64,000 nucleotides of DNA from Atriophallophorus winterbourni (lineage: Eukaryota > Platyhelminthes > Trematoda > Plagiorchiida > Microphallidae). The stretch lies in contig JACCGJ010015083.1 in NCBI GenBank assembly GCA_013407085.1, forward strand, positions 1-64,000, written 5' to 3'. The notes beneath the pieces are model-generated. The model did no database searches. It was not told the origin of the DNA and saw only the letters and a list, made by a program, of their open reading frames with translations. Position numbers and translations under genes: made by a program. Of the stretch, positions 1 to 12,048 are shown one piece after another (the stretch's first letter is position 1; every line of letters begins with the position of its first letter).

Positions 1-1285
1 GCTCGAACAAGTGTTGCGCAAAGCAACCTGGATGATCGGATGCTGAGCTTAGAGCTTATCATACAAACGTTGAAGACATCGGTAGAGACTCAAAATTCTC
101 AGTTCGCCAGTATGTTTTTCAATAAATCGGAAACCACTGACGGTAATACCAGTCAGATAAACGCTAAATCTTCAATCTTTCAACACGAATGTTGCAAATG
201 TGCCGGAGTTTCTTGAGGAGCGTCCTTTTCATCAAAAAGCCACCTTTACAAATGCGACTGGTAAAGGCCTGTCTGCCCAAAACATCCCTGGTCCGCAAAA
301 AGATACGAAGCCAAAGCCACCTGCTCACCCGAAGGATCAGCGAAAACCCTTAGGTTCAAAACCAAAAGTCATGGTGCAAAACACTCCCAAAGTGGACACT
401 ATAGGTATTCGATCTAAGGTAGTTGAAACGTCCAGCAACCAGCGAAAGCGCAAAACACACAGTGTACATTCCATAAATGGATTGAGCGTGATTTGCACCA
501 ACGTAAAGGAAACGAGTGCCACCTTACTAGGGGACAGGCTAAAGCACGATAAAGAAGAATGGAAAAGGTTGTGCAACAACATGGACTTGGAGCCAGTTGA
601 ACCACTATCATTGATACGACTAAGTCGTAAACCTACTTCTTCAAATCTGGACCAGCCAAGATTGCTAAGAATCACTGTTCAATCTGAAAGGGATCTGGAA
701 AACATCTTACAATCCGCTTTTCTCCTGCGTAAGGAGCGTTCAGAGACCACTGCAAGGATCTTTGCTGATGTGCCCTGGTGGGAAAGGGCCCGAAAGGACC
801 AGCAACAAAACCAAACGAAACAGAGGTATGATCGAAGTATAATCCTTTTGGGAGTTCCAGAAGCTGATGAAGCAACTGATAAAGCGGTGCAGCGCAAACA
901 CGATCAGTTACAATGGAGATTCCTCAGTGATATACTTGGTTTACATTATGTAGCTGTGACGGACACGTTCCGCATCCCCAAATCTACGAATTATAAGGGC
1001 ATCGGTCCTATGCCCCTTAAAATAATGTTCTTGCATAATGATAGGTTGAATAGGGTCAAAACTAGTTGGGAAAGTGGCCGCAGAATAATCCCGCGAGAAA
1101 TTAGACTAGGTCCATCGAAACACCATATTGGAAAGATAGATGCACCACCAAGTTCAATAGAAACACTACCAAGTCAATCAGTTGTTGACGTGCCAGAAAC
1201 AATTTCAGCCGAAACGATTGATCACTGTGTTCCAACAGTACAACCCCAAAACGATCAAGCATCCCTACAAGCAAAAAACCTTTAG
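1..1285 (+). pseudogene. LINE 1 ORF1 protein (broken)
   Basis: The first ~210 bases read in frame 1 as a helical segment (SNLDDRMLSLELIIQTLKTS) and then shift frame near 180-200 into a long reading frame that runs to 1285. The N-terminal zinc finger expected for this ORF1 family is off the window edge. The block around residues 100-300 of the longer frame (DVPWWERA, LLGVPEADEA, QWRFLSDILGL) matches the ORF1 proteins of the other two CR1-like copies here. It probably binds element RNA; that role is inferred from the family. Confidence 0.75.
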
Positions 1286-1377
1286 TTGCCGACTCTGGAG
1301 GAGTCGCCTAACATATATTCTGCACTCCACTAGCCTTCTTCCCCACACCCCATCATTGTTGAGAAAAACAACTATGA

Positions 1378-2133
1378 AATGCATCTACACCAACGCACAA
1401 TGTCTCGGAAACAAAATCGGTGAACTGCGTGCAGTTTTACTGAGATGTTCACCAGACATCATCGCCGTAGCGGAAATGTGGCTGCAGACTCAGCAAACAA
1501 ATAGTGCACTAGAATTACCAGGAATGTCACTTATTCGTCATGACCGTGAAACCAAAGGAGGAGGAGTAGCTTTGTATTATAGCCGAAACCTTTTGTGCCG
1601 TGAGATTACGGATCCAGACATCGTGTTACTGGATACACTCTGGTGCTCAATTCGACTAGCTAACGGCGAAGACTGTGTTTTGGGAGTAGTATATCACCCA
1701 CCGTCTGCACAGGAAACTTACAATCTGGCCCTACTGTATAAAATTCGCATGGTTACTTCCAGATACACTTGTGGATTTTTGATTATGGGTGACTTCAATT
1801 TACCGAATCTGCAGAGCAGCACCATTTACCCAGAATACTCCCTCGCATTCAGTGAGTTGTTTGACGATATTCCTCTTTATAACCACATAACATGTAACAC
1901 CCGATAACGCGGAAACGATTTACCCTCACTCTTAGATCTCGTTCTGACAAGCAATGAACATGACATTGATAACGATGCTTACGAAAGTCCACTGGGACTA
2001 AGGGATTACGTCGTCATCCAGTTTGACTATCTGTTTGAAGCTGTAAGAACAAATGATGCCCGTAAAAGAGTTAGGCGGATCAACACTATGGCATTGAGTG
2101 ATGCTCTAAAAAACACGTTCAACTGACAACCGG
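1378..2133 (+). pseudogene. LINE 1 endonuclease domain (broken)
   Basis: Reads MKCIYTNAQ..., then EMWL, then GDFNLP, the successive motifs of an APE-like LINE endonuclease that nicks target DNA. A stop at about 1905 interrupts it after CNTR and the frame continues (SLLDLVLTSNEHD). The final catalytic Asp-His pair, SDH in the two other CR1 copies here, reads RDY, so the active-site His has been lost. With the stops at 1905 and about 2124 this marks a dead domain. Confidence 0.8.
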
Positions 2134-4229
2134 AAACCAGCAACGTACATGAGTTTTGGATATGGCTAATATCTGATCTCAAAAGTTCAATCGAAGTGAG
2201 CTCCGAATTTGTCCTCAGGAACTCACGAAAAACTTTGAATTTAAATTAAGAAGCCGAACTTGTAAGTGGTTAACGGTTTCGAAACATTGCTCGGCGACAC
2301 CATCAGCAAAACCCATTATCCGAAACCTGGGAAACATTCCGTTCACTGCGAAACAAAGTAAACAAATTTGTCATCCAAGACAATTTGTGCTTCCAAGAAG
2401 TGATATCAAGCATGATGGAACGAAACCCCAAAATACTATATCGTATGGTTAACGATCAAGCTAAGGTGAAACCTGGAGTAGCGTCCGTGAACACATCAGC
2501 TGGACCAACAACAACTGCAACAGAAACTGCTGATGCTTTAGCCACGTTTTATTCATCGGTATTCAACCCGATAGAACATGCAATAAACAGCCCAAATCCA
2601 ACACTTTCAAACACGGTTGCCCTAAGCGAAATAAGTGTCACTGAGAAACGCGTCCACCAAGGTTTATTTAATATTAAAACCGGAAAGTCTCCTGGGGCCG
2701 ACGGAATAACCCGAAAATATTGAAGCAATTTGCGAGTTTGCTATACAAACAACTCGCTTATTTGTTCGAGCAAACACTGGCAAGCGGAGTGATTCCTACA
2801 GATTGAAAACGAGGAATAATTTCGCCAATTTACAAAGGTGGAAATCGCTCCGATGTTTCCAATTACCGACCCGTTACTCTGTTACCAGTGATTTCAAAAT
2901 TACTTGAGCGACTCATTGTTGACGATCTAATGAAACACTTCGAGAATAAGCAGTTGCTTTCGAGGAACCAGCATGGATTCAGACGAAATTATTCATGTTT
3001 GTCTAATTTACTGGTAACGCTAGATGATTGGACAAAATCGGTAGATAAAGGACAAGCAATACACGCGTGCTACTTGGATATTTCAAAAGCATTCGATCGT
3101 GTTGACCATTCCATACTACTGCAGAAGCTTGAAAGGCTTGGTATCACTGGAAAGTTGCTGAATTGGCTAAATGACTACCTAACAAGTTGCACTAACCAGG
3201 TACGTGTTAATGGTGCATTATCCAAACCAATTGCAGCAACCAGCGGAGTTCCCCAAGGCTCCTCAGTCCCTTTGGTCGATCCTTCTTTCTGGTAAGTCAA
3301 TAAAATCCGATCATTGTTCAATGTAACATTTCGTTATTTGCGGACGACATGAAGATTTTGCGCAGCATTCGTAGTCCGGAAGACTGTCTGCTATTACAAA
3401 AGGATCTTGATACGCTTCACAGCTGGTCGTTGAAGAAAAACTGCCGTTTAACTTCAACAAATGCAGGATCATGAATGTGGGGAATCGAGTAGAGTTCACA
3501 TATCAGATAGGTTCGCATGTCCTTGAAAATTGCAGTGAAGAAAAAGATTTGGGTGTCTGGATATGCTCCAGTTTAAAAACATCACTTCAAACTAACAGTG
3601 CCTTTAAAAAAGCAACACGTGTTCTAAATCTACTCAAACGTGTATTTGGGAAATTTTCGCCCAAGATATTCCCAAGGATCATGAATACATACTTGAGACC
3701 AGTCATGGAATACGGTGTGCAGTCATGGTCTCCGTGGCTCAAGAGGGATGTGGAACTTATGCAGCGAATCTATCACCGCTCAACGAAACTAGTTCTCAGC
3801 ATCCGAAACAAACCATATAAAGAAAGGATAGCTCAACTGAATCTGTTCGATTTTCCCTATCGACGAATCAGAGGAGACCTTATCTTACTTTACAAAACAT
3901 TCCATACCCCGAACCATCCCTTACAGGATTTATTCACGCGAAGGGATACGAGGAATTATCGGACCCATGAATATGTGCTGGTCGTACCCCATTCCCGCCT
4001 GAACTGTAGAAGGTATTTTTACTCTGTCCGTGTGTGTTTTACTTGGAACAGTTTACCTTCAACCGTTGTTCACGCCACTAGCTTGCATGACTTTAAATCT
4101 AAATTAGACGAATTTTTATTGCATTATTCGTTTCCAGAACACTGTTTAATCTATGTTCCTATATTGTTTATACACTTAAATTTCAATTTTTACCATCCTA
4201 TAATTGTTGTTAAGCTTGTTGCTTTTTAG
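2134..4229 (+). pseudogene. LINE 1 reverse transcriptase (broken)
   Basis: RT pieces in several frames: a linker and start of RT (2385-2723, ending KSPGADGI), the palm part 2888-3295 (YLDISKAFDRVDH, SGVPQGSSV), an FADD catalytic box in another frame near 3340, and the C-terminal part 3471-4229 (NSLPSTVV). At least four frameshifts or stops separate them. The family copies RNA into DNA at the nicked target; this copy cannot. Confidence 0.85.
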
Positions 4230-5065
4230 ACCATTAAAAACCTTGAACCTTGAATAACGCTGTTTGGTATGCGCGTAATGACCGTTTGTCATTGTCAAAT
4301 TCTGTTTAAAAGCATGCAGCTTCTCTATTGTGGGAAGAAGGATACATTCCCGGTTCTGCAAGTATATGAAACATTACGTCTTCATCGGATTTGTACGATC
4401 GAACAGGTTGATGCTGTGAAGGCTAGTTTTTCTGACACACTTTTTGCGATGGTTAATAGTTTGTGTTCCGTGTGCTCAGAAATAGGAGGGACTCTACTGT
4501 TGATCCAGGCTTACTTGATATAAACTTGCTCTGTTTGGATAATTATAATAGATGATGGAGTGTAGACACGAGTGTTATGAATTCTAAGTAGCACATCCTA
4601 GTAAGTTCATTGTCGTATTGTACATTTCAATGGATTTATGTGTCAAGCACCATAGATTACAAACACGTCTTCGTAAAACTGATGGTGGAGTTAATCAAAG
4701 TAGTTCACAGTGTGACAGCGGCGCCTGCCACTCTCGTGTTTAAAAACACGCTTCGATGATGCGCAAAAACAACCAACATGTGTTTTACACATCTACACAC
4801 ATGTGCCATTCCACACGAAATGACCAACGAGAATGGATGGTTTTTGAAATGGGCCTGTGACGAGAGAGATGGTAATCTATTATACCACGACAACGTGTGC
4901 GCAATTAGGACAATTATTACCAGAACAAACCGCAATTAACCTTCTCGTAATTTACAACCTACGTGAACGTTATATGCGCAACAAGTAAACGTAATCAATT
5001 TGCGAGAAACGATCGTTTTTGTGTGCCACCGGGTGCCAAACGCGCAACAATATGACGATGAAAGA

Positions 5066-5074
5066 TATATAAAA
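5066..5074 (+). promoter_or_regulatory. TATA box of gene A1
   Basis: TATATAAAA lies 35-43 bases before the ATG at 5109. The same box at the same distance stands before the paralogous gene in copy B (28527). The short distance implies a 5' untranslated leader of only about 10-15 bases. Confidence 0.65.
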
Positions 5075-5108
5075 TATAACTCTCATTGTAGTTTAGGAAA
5101 TTTTCGCA

Positions 5109-6057
5109 ATGAAACTAATCTACTTCATCGGCGTCATAGTAAGCGTCTTTTTAATCGCCTCGGACGGTAAAGGTGAGCAGAATTTTTACCAAGGTTACCT
5201 GAAAACATTTTTGTGCTCAAATGAAGGAGGCTTTGTCTTTTGCAGTGCTAAAAAATTGGACGGAAGAAGATACTGAGAAAGTGCACAAGGTTGCTGATCA
5301 ATTTGACTACTACTGGCGATTGGTCGACTGGATTCGGAGAACGAATCGAGATAAACCAATAAAATTCGGTCGAGCCAGTGGACCCGATGGGGATGATACA
5401 GCAAGCGAGGTAGAGACGACAACAGAGAAAAATGAAGAAACTGTTTCCACCGATGTAGTCGAGAATGTGACTACAGATGGACAGTCGGAGTCTACGCCAT
5501 CCGTCAACGTGTCCGCCTCTACCGAGGAGTCCACAACGCAAGAATCGACCTCCATTGGGACTACCACAGAAACAAGTGAACAGCAAACTGCATCATCTAC
5601 CGCTACAACGGAATCGACTTCGACAGAACAGGACGAAGAGTCCACAACTGGTACGACGGGACAATCAACAGAAACAAACGCGACCGACGGATCATCAACA
5701 TCAGCTTCCTCAGGCAGCACAGAATCAAGTGTTACAACCGATTCTACTTCATCGACGGAGGATACGACAGATTTAACGTCAACACCCATCCCAACATCTA
5801 GCAGCACGTCAGACATAACTACCGATATGCCAATAACAACACCCGATACACTATGTCCAGAGAATTCAGAGCTATGCCGTTGTTGCGATACGATCCCGGA
5901 GTCATTGACACAACTCCGACAGCTTATGGGAGAGTCTTGGCAACTTATCGGGCATCTGGACAATCATATGGCCTCCACGGAAGCACTGAAAAAGCAACTA
6001 ACGCAAGTTGAACTAATAGCAGAAAAAGTGATTGAAGAATTTAGAAGATTGGAATAA
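5109..6057 (+). CDS. Secreted Thr/Ser-rich protein with Cys motif and coiled coil (gene A1)
   Basis: Two exons, 5109-5172 and 5246-6057, with a 73-bp phase-1 intron (GTGAGC...TTTTGCAG), give 291 residues. Residues 1-19 form a signal peptide (MKLIYFIGVIVSVFLIAS). Residues 22-72 form a Trp/Tyr-rich likely helical domain with an NWT glycosylation site. Residues 75-222 are almost all Thr, Ser and Glu, mucin-like and probably O-glycosylated. Cys225, Cys232, Cys234 and Cys235 follow (CPENSELCRCC), then a C-terminal predicted coiled coil to residue 291. The architecture predicts a secreted glycoprotein that may oligomerise through its tail. I recognise no named family. It shares exon plan, Cys spacing and tail type with A2, and its copy is B1. 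Function unknown; a surface, egg or gland protein of the worm would fit. Confidence 0.85.
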
Positions 6058-8234
6058 TATTTGTGTAACCGTATTTAAAGTACATTTTCTGTTCCGCACA
6101 AATGTGTTCGGTTCAACTCAAGCAGGGATAAAAAGCATTTGACAAAATATCGGCCTCAGTCCAGAGGTACACAATGGATGTGAGGGGAGACGTTGTACAG
6201 TAAAGTCAAGACACCGAAATTTGCTTATAAAGCCAGATTGTTTAAAATCGTGATCACTAGAATTTGGAAAAACTGACGTATCTAACTATATCCAGTTTGT
6301 AGCAGTTACTAATAGCAGCGATATTCAAACCTCAAATCAATGATTTGGGAACTAAGGAAGCGATGCTGGACGACGCAAATATGGCCCGCGTAAATTGAAT
6401 GAGAACAACTGCGAAAACAGGTATCTTTCCTCGCGCTGATCTGCCAGAGTGATGTGCACGTTACGTTGGTACCTGTAACAAATGAATAGCGCAACGCTCA
6501 ATGGGAAGCTTTAGAAAAGTAGTTGGCACAGCCTGGAAGAAATACTGAGCTAAACGGTTCCCTAGAATTTGCGCGCGACACGGTTGTAGTATATGATTTG
6601 AGATGTTTCCATATACATTGAGTAAACAGTAGATAAACATCAGAATTCAATGTGAAAAGTTCGTTCGCTTGGCGGAACAAAGTTCTAAGATTTTGAGATT
6701 CAAGTTGAGGTTTTAGACTGTGAAAAGAAACAGATATGGATGCAGCACCCGGGATCCCGTTTGTTGCTATTCGTTAGAATTCGCTTAATAACAAAGTTCA
6801 TTAAAGTTTCACGATAGCCCGGATATATTCAGCGTTTCACAGCATCATCCAAGTCCATTCCTGAGAAGCTAAACTAAGGATAAACAGTTAGGGGTGGGAA
6901 TAATTTTTAGCACCCCTCTTCGAATATCGTTTGACCTCGTGCCATGTAGACATAGCAATGGCGACACACGGCATTTTGTTAGTGCTGCTTACGTTCATAT
7001 CCCTTACACACCAAAACCGGTTTCTGATTGTGCGTCGTCATTCGGTGAAGACAGTAATTTTAGGTTCAATGAGCCTTGTAACACTGAAAAAGTGTAAGTG
7101 CGATGAATGCGATCAACGCATTACTTTGGTCATCCATCAGCACGGCGAGCGCTTGATCAGGAATCATTATGAGATTCTGTGATTGAACATCGTGGTTCGT
7201 CGTTGTACGAATGAAACCGCGAAGTCTAACTTTGTTTGTATTTTAGTTTATTATCTATTTTCACCTAATGACGGCAGACAGTGCGAAGGAGACACGATAT
7301 AAGCGATATGAAATGAAATCATAGATTGAAAGCGTTTCATCCTATGTGTACGATGTTGATCACAGGCTAACTATTTGACGAGTCGCTTGAGCCAGTAAGG
7401 TAAACTGGTAAGGGAAGATTCCATTACGAGATATAAGCCGTGATGATTGAAATCATTGAATGACCGCACACACTTCACTTGCACAGAGTTGAGACTGATA
7501 CCAAATGAATTGTCAATTGCATGTACCCTTCCGACAGCAATGATTTGTTTTCTTGCTTACGATTCAGCAGAATGATTTATGCCTAACGTCATATTGAAAA
7601 TGGTACATCGAGTATTAGATTCTTAATTTTTCCGCATCCGTGTACATTACTACCATGTGTGCCCATTGACTGAATGCAGCAACAGTAGCGTTAAAATTAG
7701 CGTCGCATGAAGTGGTAATTTGATAGCTAATTCGAGGCTACAAGAAACTAAGAGGACAAGTGGGGAAGATGTAAGTGTCAAACAGTTCCTGCGTATGGAA
7801 AAACAAAAGCCAAATTGTCGATATATATGGCCAATGCGAAATCAGCTAAAACAAAAACACTGGGACTTAAACGTGACCAGATAACTGGAGGGGAGGGCGA
7901 TTAGCAATAAAATGATGACAAGTACAACACATTATATCGTGGCTAGCACTCAGAATTATACGTTCAAATAAAAATCGCAGATTAGCAGTAAATGAGCGGA
8001 ACGGTCAAGGCAACCTAAACATTCTCGGACGGAAACAATAGCATTACACTCTAGCTTTAAAACACTGCTAAATAAAGCCGAATTAAATTTGAAATTTTAA
8101 GGGAAACAAACGAGGCGACATTACATTGAGATATCAATACGCAAACAAGTTGTCGCCAAGTATGATCGCAAAACGAAACGCCTGGCGTATTGATAGTTAA
8201 ATTTATTTTGTGTGTAACAAGAAAATGATAAATA
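6058..8234. other. Gene-free duplicated DNA downstream of A1
   Basis: Apart from the doubtful small peptide at 6958, no reading frame here is kept in copy B. The A1 3' flank has AATAAT where copy B has the canonical AATAAA. The segment 6852-7084 exists only in copy A. No transposon proteins seen. Confidence 0.6.
6958..7182 (+). CDS. Possible small secreted Cys peptide, doubtful
   Basis: An uninterrupted frame of 74 residues starts with a good signal-peptide-like segment (MATHGILLVLLTFISL) and ends with a CKCDEC cluster. The first two thirds lie in the copy-A-only block 6852-7084; copy B keeps only the CKCDEC end. Differences between the copies in the shared end mostly change amino acids, so conservation gives no support. 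No TATA box or intron like the neighbouring genes was seen. It may be a chance frame. Confidence 0.25.
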   Translation: MATHGILLVLLTFISLTHQNRFLIVRRHSVKTVILGSMSLVTLKKCKCDECDQRITLVIHQHGERLIRNHYEIL

Positions 8235-8415
8235 TCACGTCAAATATTCCACTCCCTCGATGTCTGTGAATCGTTCTGGTGGGTCTTTGATAAATCCGAC
8301 GATGAGTTGAAGAACCGCTTGCGGGTTATCAACGTGCACCCAGTGATTGGCCTCCTTAACACTGACAATATCCGATTGAGGAAAGTATTTGCGAATCACC
8401 GGAAGGTCGTGAATG

Positions 8416-11400
8416 CTGTGGAGGACCAGAAAATCAATCACGGTTTTCCAGAATGGATGGATGGATGGATGGTAAGGCTCTGAAGCATGGGCTACACGAT
8501 AGTTATTCTACTAATAGTGATGGCATGCACATACTAAAAGCTGCAGGAAGACGAGCATAGGCTGAAATAATCATATTTGAGAATATTCCGAAACGACAGC
8601 AATCAACCAGAGCATAGGCTGAAGTTAGAAAAAACTATTATTACAAGAAACTAGGTTTATACTCGAGTAGTAGGCGATTGAACATGTTTCGATAAATGTA
8701 TAAAATGAACCATCTAGAAGCTGAAACTAATCATTCATTTTGTAGCCCGATTGACTTGTGTTAAAACAAAACAGCGTTTCAAAAATCAATGGCGCTGCAT
8801 GTTTGAAACAACGAATGTAGTCATACAAACCGGTATCCAGTAAATCCCACACAGTTTGAGGTTGCACATGGGCTAAGATACTTTCAGGTTGCCATGGCCT
8901 AGACAAATATAAGAAAGGGAAATCGGTTTCATCATTTTAAATAACGTTGTCAAATCTATTTTACGTGGCGTAACCTGTGTAGTATACAAGTAATTTTCAA
9001 TGGCCCATCGGAGTTTAGGGTGAGATGCAACTAGTTTAAAGTATTGTGATTTGTATATATGATATCACATGGTTTGTTACAAGGGATTGCCATGTAATTC
9101 TAGACAGGAAGTAAACAGACAATATGTGCCACACAGCTTCCGTTCACATGACCTCACAATAGCGCCGTTATTTCGTCTTCTCCTAGAAATTTGTAAAAGT
9201 TAAGCCTGTGTAAAGTTCTTTCGCAAAACCGTATGATTCAAGCCTACATCGCTAAGGCCTTCCGCCTCTTTTTAGAATGGCAAAATTGTTGACACTGGCA
9301 TAAACTTTGGACAAAAAACTTGTGCATAAAATGTTGCCAAGGCATCAGCTGTATCCCTAAAAGATTTTGTCAATTTACCATCAACAACCGATCAATTCTC
9401 TCCTAAATTGAAAAAACGAACGACACCACATGGTCTATTCTGTAGCTCGAACCGTGTGTGAGAAACAGATGTACAATAAAGAGTCTCGTGGTAATGCACT
9501 GCCTCTCCATCATCCGTTCCTAAGCGGTCTTGCCGAAGCAAAATAAAACACACATTGTTAACTAAATAAGCAATCTCAAAACAGTGTGTTGTGTTCACCG
9601 TTTCTTTGGAAAAAGATTCTCAGTGTAATGGATTCCGAAATTCACTGTTCACCAACGTAGGAAAGGGCTAAAGGCCAATTTATCGGATAATGATGATCTA
9701 TTTTCACCGAAATTGCAGAGATCGATTACAAGAGGGTGAACACCTCTTTTATAACGCAGATCGATATTTCTAAAATGTTCTAAAATATTGTTCAAAGTTC
9801 AAACCAATTAACGAGTTGGGATGTTTTCACTGATCAACTGTAGTGTTCTATTTTTAGCCAACCAACGACTCGGACTGTTTCATGTGTTACGAAAAGTATC
9901 TCCTAATATTCATCGAATCATTGTGAGAAAAAAGACGGGTGGGTCCATCACAGTACTCTATGAGGCATGATCCTACAGTTTTATCCAGCAATGTCAAAAA
10001 CTCAACCCCAGCATCCAAAGTGAAAAAATATTATACGGCAGATATGTAGTTGAGTAAATTCATAAATTATCCACCCGAAACGCAAATCAAGACATTGATC
10101 AGTGATTTTCGATCCCATAGAAACCAGAAGTCAAAATCCCATGAATTCCATATAAAATATGTGGACATTTCGTTAAAATATAGGCACAAAAATGATTACT
10201 AGTTAATAGTATGGAACGCAGGAAAATAAAAATAAAAACATTGGTAAGTTTAGTGAGATAATTCTGTACTTGAGTGTTCAACAAATATAACCGGGACGGG
10301 AGGATAGCAGAAAGATGTTCCCGATTGCAGCAACAGGTATTGCGGTTGCGTAGTATTATTATGATCTGATTTCCCTAACACCATTTGACTATCAGCTTCA
10401 GAACGAAAAACCAGGTGACTAACAATAAAATGTAATGGAAGGCAAGGAAACACATTCAGTCATAAACTGCCAAGCACGTTAATTATTGAAAGTAAACAAC
10501 AGGCACGCTCGTATAACCGGTACATCAAATCTAATGTTCTGTCTATGTTTCACACGATAAACGATCGCAAGTGAAAGCCATTCGTGGATTCTGAATCGCC
10601 ACCCAGTCAAGAAGACTTGACTGCATGCTAACGTGAGAGTTCTGACTAGTTGATCCCATACACTTGACCGAACTGTTGCACGCGCGTTGGACACTTGAAG
10701 TCATTTGTCAATATCTAAGGACGGGGGTGGCCTGTGCGTATTCTATGCAATTTGATCGTGGAAACCGGAGCTGAGCGTGGAAAAAGATACTTAGAACGCC
10801 TCATCTGTAAACTATAAAGTAACATGATAAACTGAGACTACGGGAGTCACGATGTGACACATTTTCGCAGTGCTCAGTTAAATTTGATCACTGGTGGCAA
10901 AACAACTAAACGCTGAAATTACGGCATATCTGTACACGACATAACTCATAATCTGCAATATATCACAAGTAATAATGATGAAAAAATTCACTAGCATAGA
11001 AGAAGACTGACAGGATGAAGGATTTGGACGGATGACCGATAAATTTACGCTTACCATCAAACGTCAAGTGTCCAAGAGGAAAACACTCGGTAAAATGAAC
11101 AACAATGGGAAAATGTATCCTGAAATAACCTAATGGGTTCTCTATTGTGGCGATTGACATCAACCACTGCTCATCAGCTGGTCAAAGAACGGTGCAACAT
11201 CATTCATGTTTACAAAATTTGAATACGATGGAATAAATTTGAGATTTTGAGCTTTCGCATAGTTCGCGCAGATGTGATGGTTGCTCAAAACGACGTCATT
11301 CGTGGCGCAAAAGGCGAATCCGCACCATAAAACAAAACGTAAAAATTCGTCGAAGATCACAGACAGCTGCGCAGTAAAGGCGATGATTTAGTGCAATCGG

Positions 11401-11468
11401 ACGAGAATTTCGGGGTTTTACACGTATTTAACGTCATCATTATGAATATATGTATACATATACGTCTG
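8416..11468. other. Non-coding DNA inside the truncated ABHD11 copy
   Basis: Collinear with 31429-34834. A short TGGA microsatellite (8452-8471) is present here only. An old SINE-like copy is listed separately. No conserved reading frame. Confidence 0.6.
8822..8990 (+). repeat. Old diverged SINE-like copy shared by both duplicates
   Basis: Carries GGGCTAAGATAC, TTCAGGTTGCC and GGCCTAGACAAATATAAG in the order seen in the good copies. Its partner in copy B is at 31861-32040, so this insertion predates the duplication. Confidence 0.6.
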
Positions 11469-11477
11469 TATATAAAC
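11469..11477 (+). promoter_or_regulatory. TATA box of gene A2
   Basis: TATATAAAC lies 44-52 bases before the ATG at 11521; copy B has TATATAAAT at the matching place (34835). Confidence 0.6.
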
Positions 11478-11520
11478 AAACCGCTTTATACGAATAGATA
11501 CATTTTCATTCTGTGACAAA

Positions 11521-12048
11521 ATGACAAGAATATCTCTCGCGGTTTTAATCGCATTATCGATGGCCACGATTGATGCATGTAAGTTTTAAGTGTGTCGGTT
11601 TTGGTAAATCTCGATGTCACTGACAAGGTGAATAATTTTTTGATCTGTTACAGCCATTTTGACCAAGTTTGCACGGTCACCACAAATCTTGGGATTGCCA
11701 ATTTCGCCTCCGTTAGAATTCCTACGGAGTAGGACCGTGACAGTTCCTACAACGACTTTTGATCTCAAGAGCATGGAGGAACAAGCCACTATGAAGGGAA
11801 CAACGGAACCAATAAACGACATTTGCTTACAATCCAAATGTCAAAACCAGACCGAGCTATGTCAATTATGCCCTCGGCGCAATGAGATCAGAGCCAAAAA
11901 AGAGCAATGGATGGATGCAGTGAAAGATTTGAAAAAAGCGCTAAAAACTTTGCAAAAAAACTTGGACGACAGTTTGGGAGCAGAAAAAAGTGCAAAGGAA
12001 GCGATCGAAAAGCTGAAAAGTGTCATGCAAGAAGCGGGGATCGTGTGA
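11521..12048 (+). CDS. Small secreted Cys-motif coiled-coil protein (gene A2)
   Basis: Exons 11521-11578 and 11654-12048 with a 75-bp phase-1 intron (GTAAGT...TTACAG) encode 150 residues. Residues 1-19 are a signal peptide (MTRISLAVLIALSMATIDA). A Pro/Thr-rich linker follows, then four cysteines at 77, 82, 89 and 92 with an NQT glycosylation site inside the motif CQNQTELCQLC, then a charged amphipathic helix (about residues 97-148) that should form a coiled coil. The C-x6-C-x2-C spacing and Glu-Leu-Cys core equal those of A1, as do exon plan and intron phase, so the two types probably share an ancestor. The gene sits within the intron of the truncated ABHD11 copy on the opposite strand. Its copy B2 differs strongly in the mature part. 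No known family recognised; function unknown. Confidence 0.83.

Larger units (their letters stand above)
1..4256 (+). mobile_element. CR1-like non-LTR retrotransposon 1, 5' end outside window, decayed
   Basis: The order ORF1 protein, apurinic-type endonuclease, reverse transcriptase on one strand is that of a CR1/Jockey-group LINE. The 3' end is marked by a short direct repeat (CCTTGAA twice, about 4239-4253) followed at once by the first base of the segmental duplication, which fits a CR1 3' terminus ending in a short tandem repeat. All parts carry stops and frameshifts, so the copy cannot be active. The 5' end lies before base 1. The clade call rests on domain order and the tail and could be refined by an RT tree. 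Confidence 0.85.

Noticed and set aside
5310..5963. Long antisense frame of 217 codons across gene A1
   Set aside because: It is the mirror of the Thr/Ser-rich repeat; the + strand has signal peptide, splice sites and TATA box.
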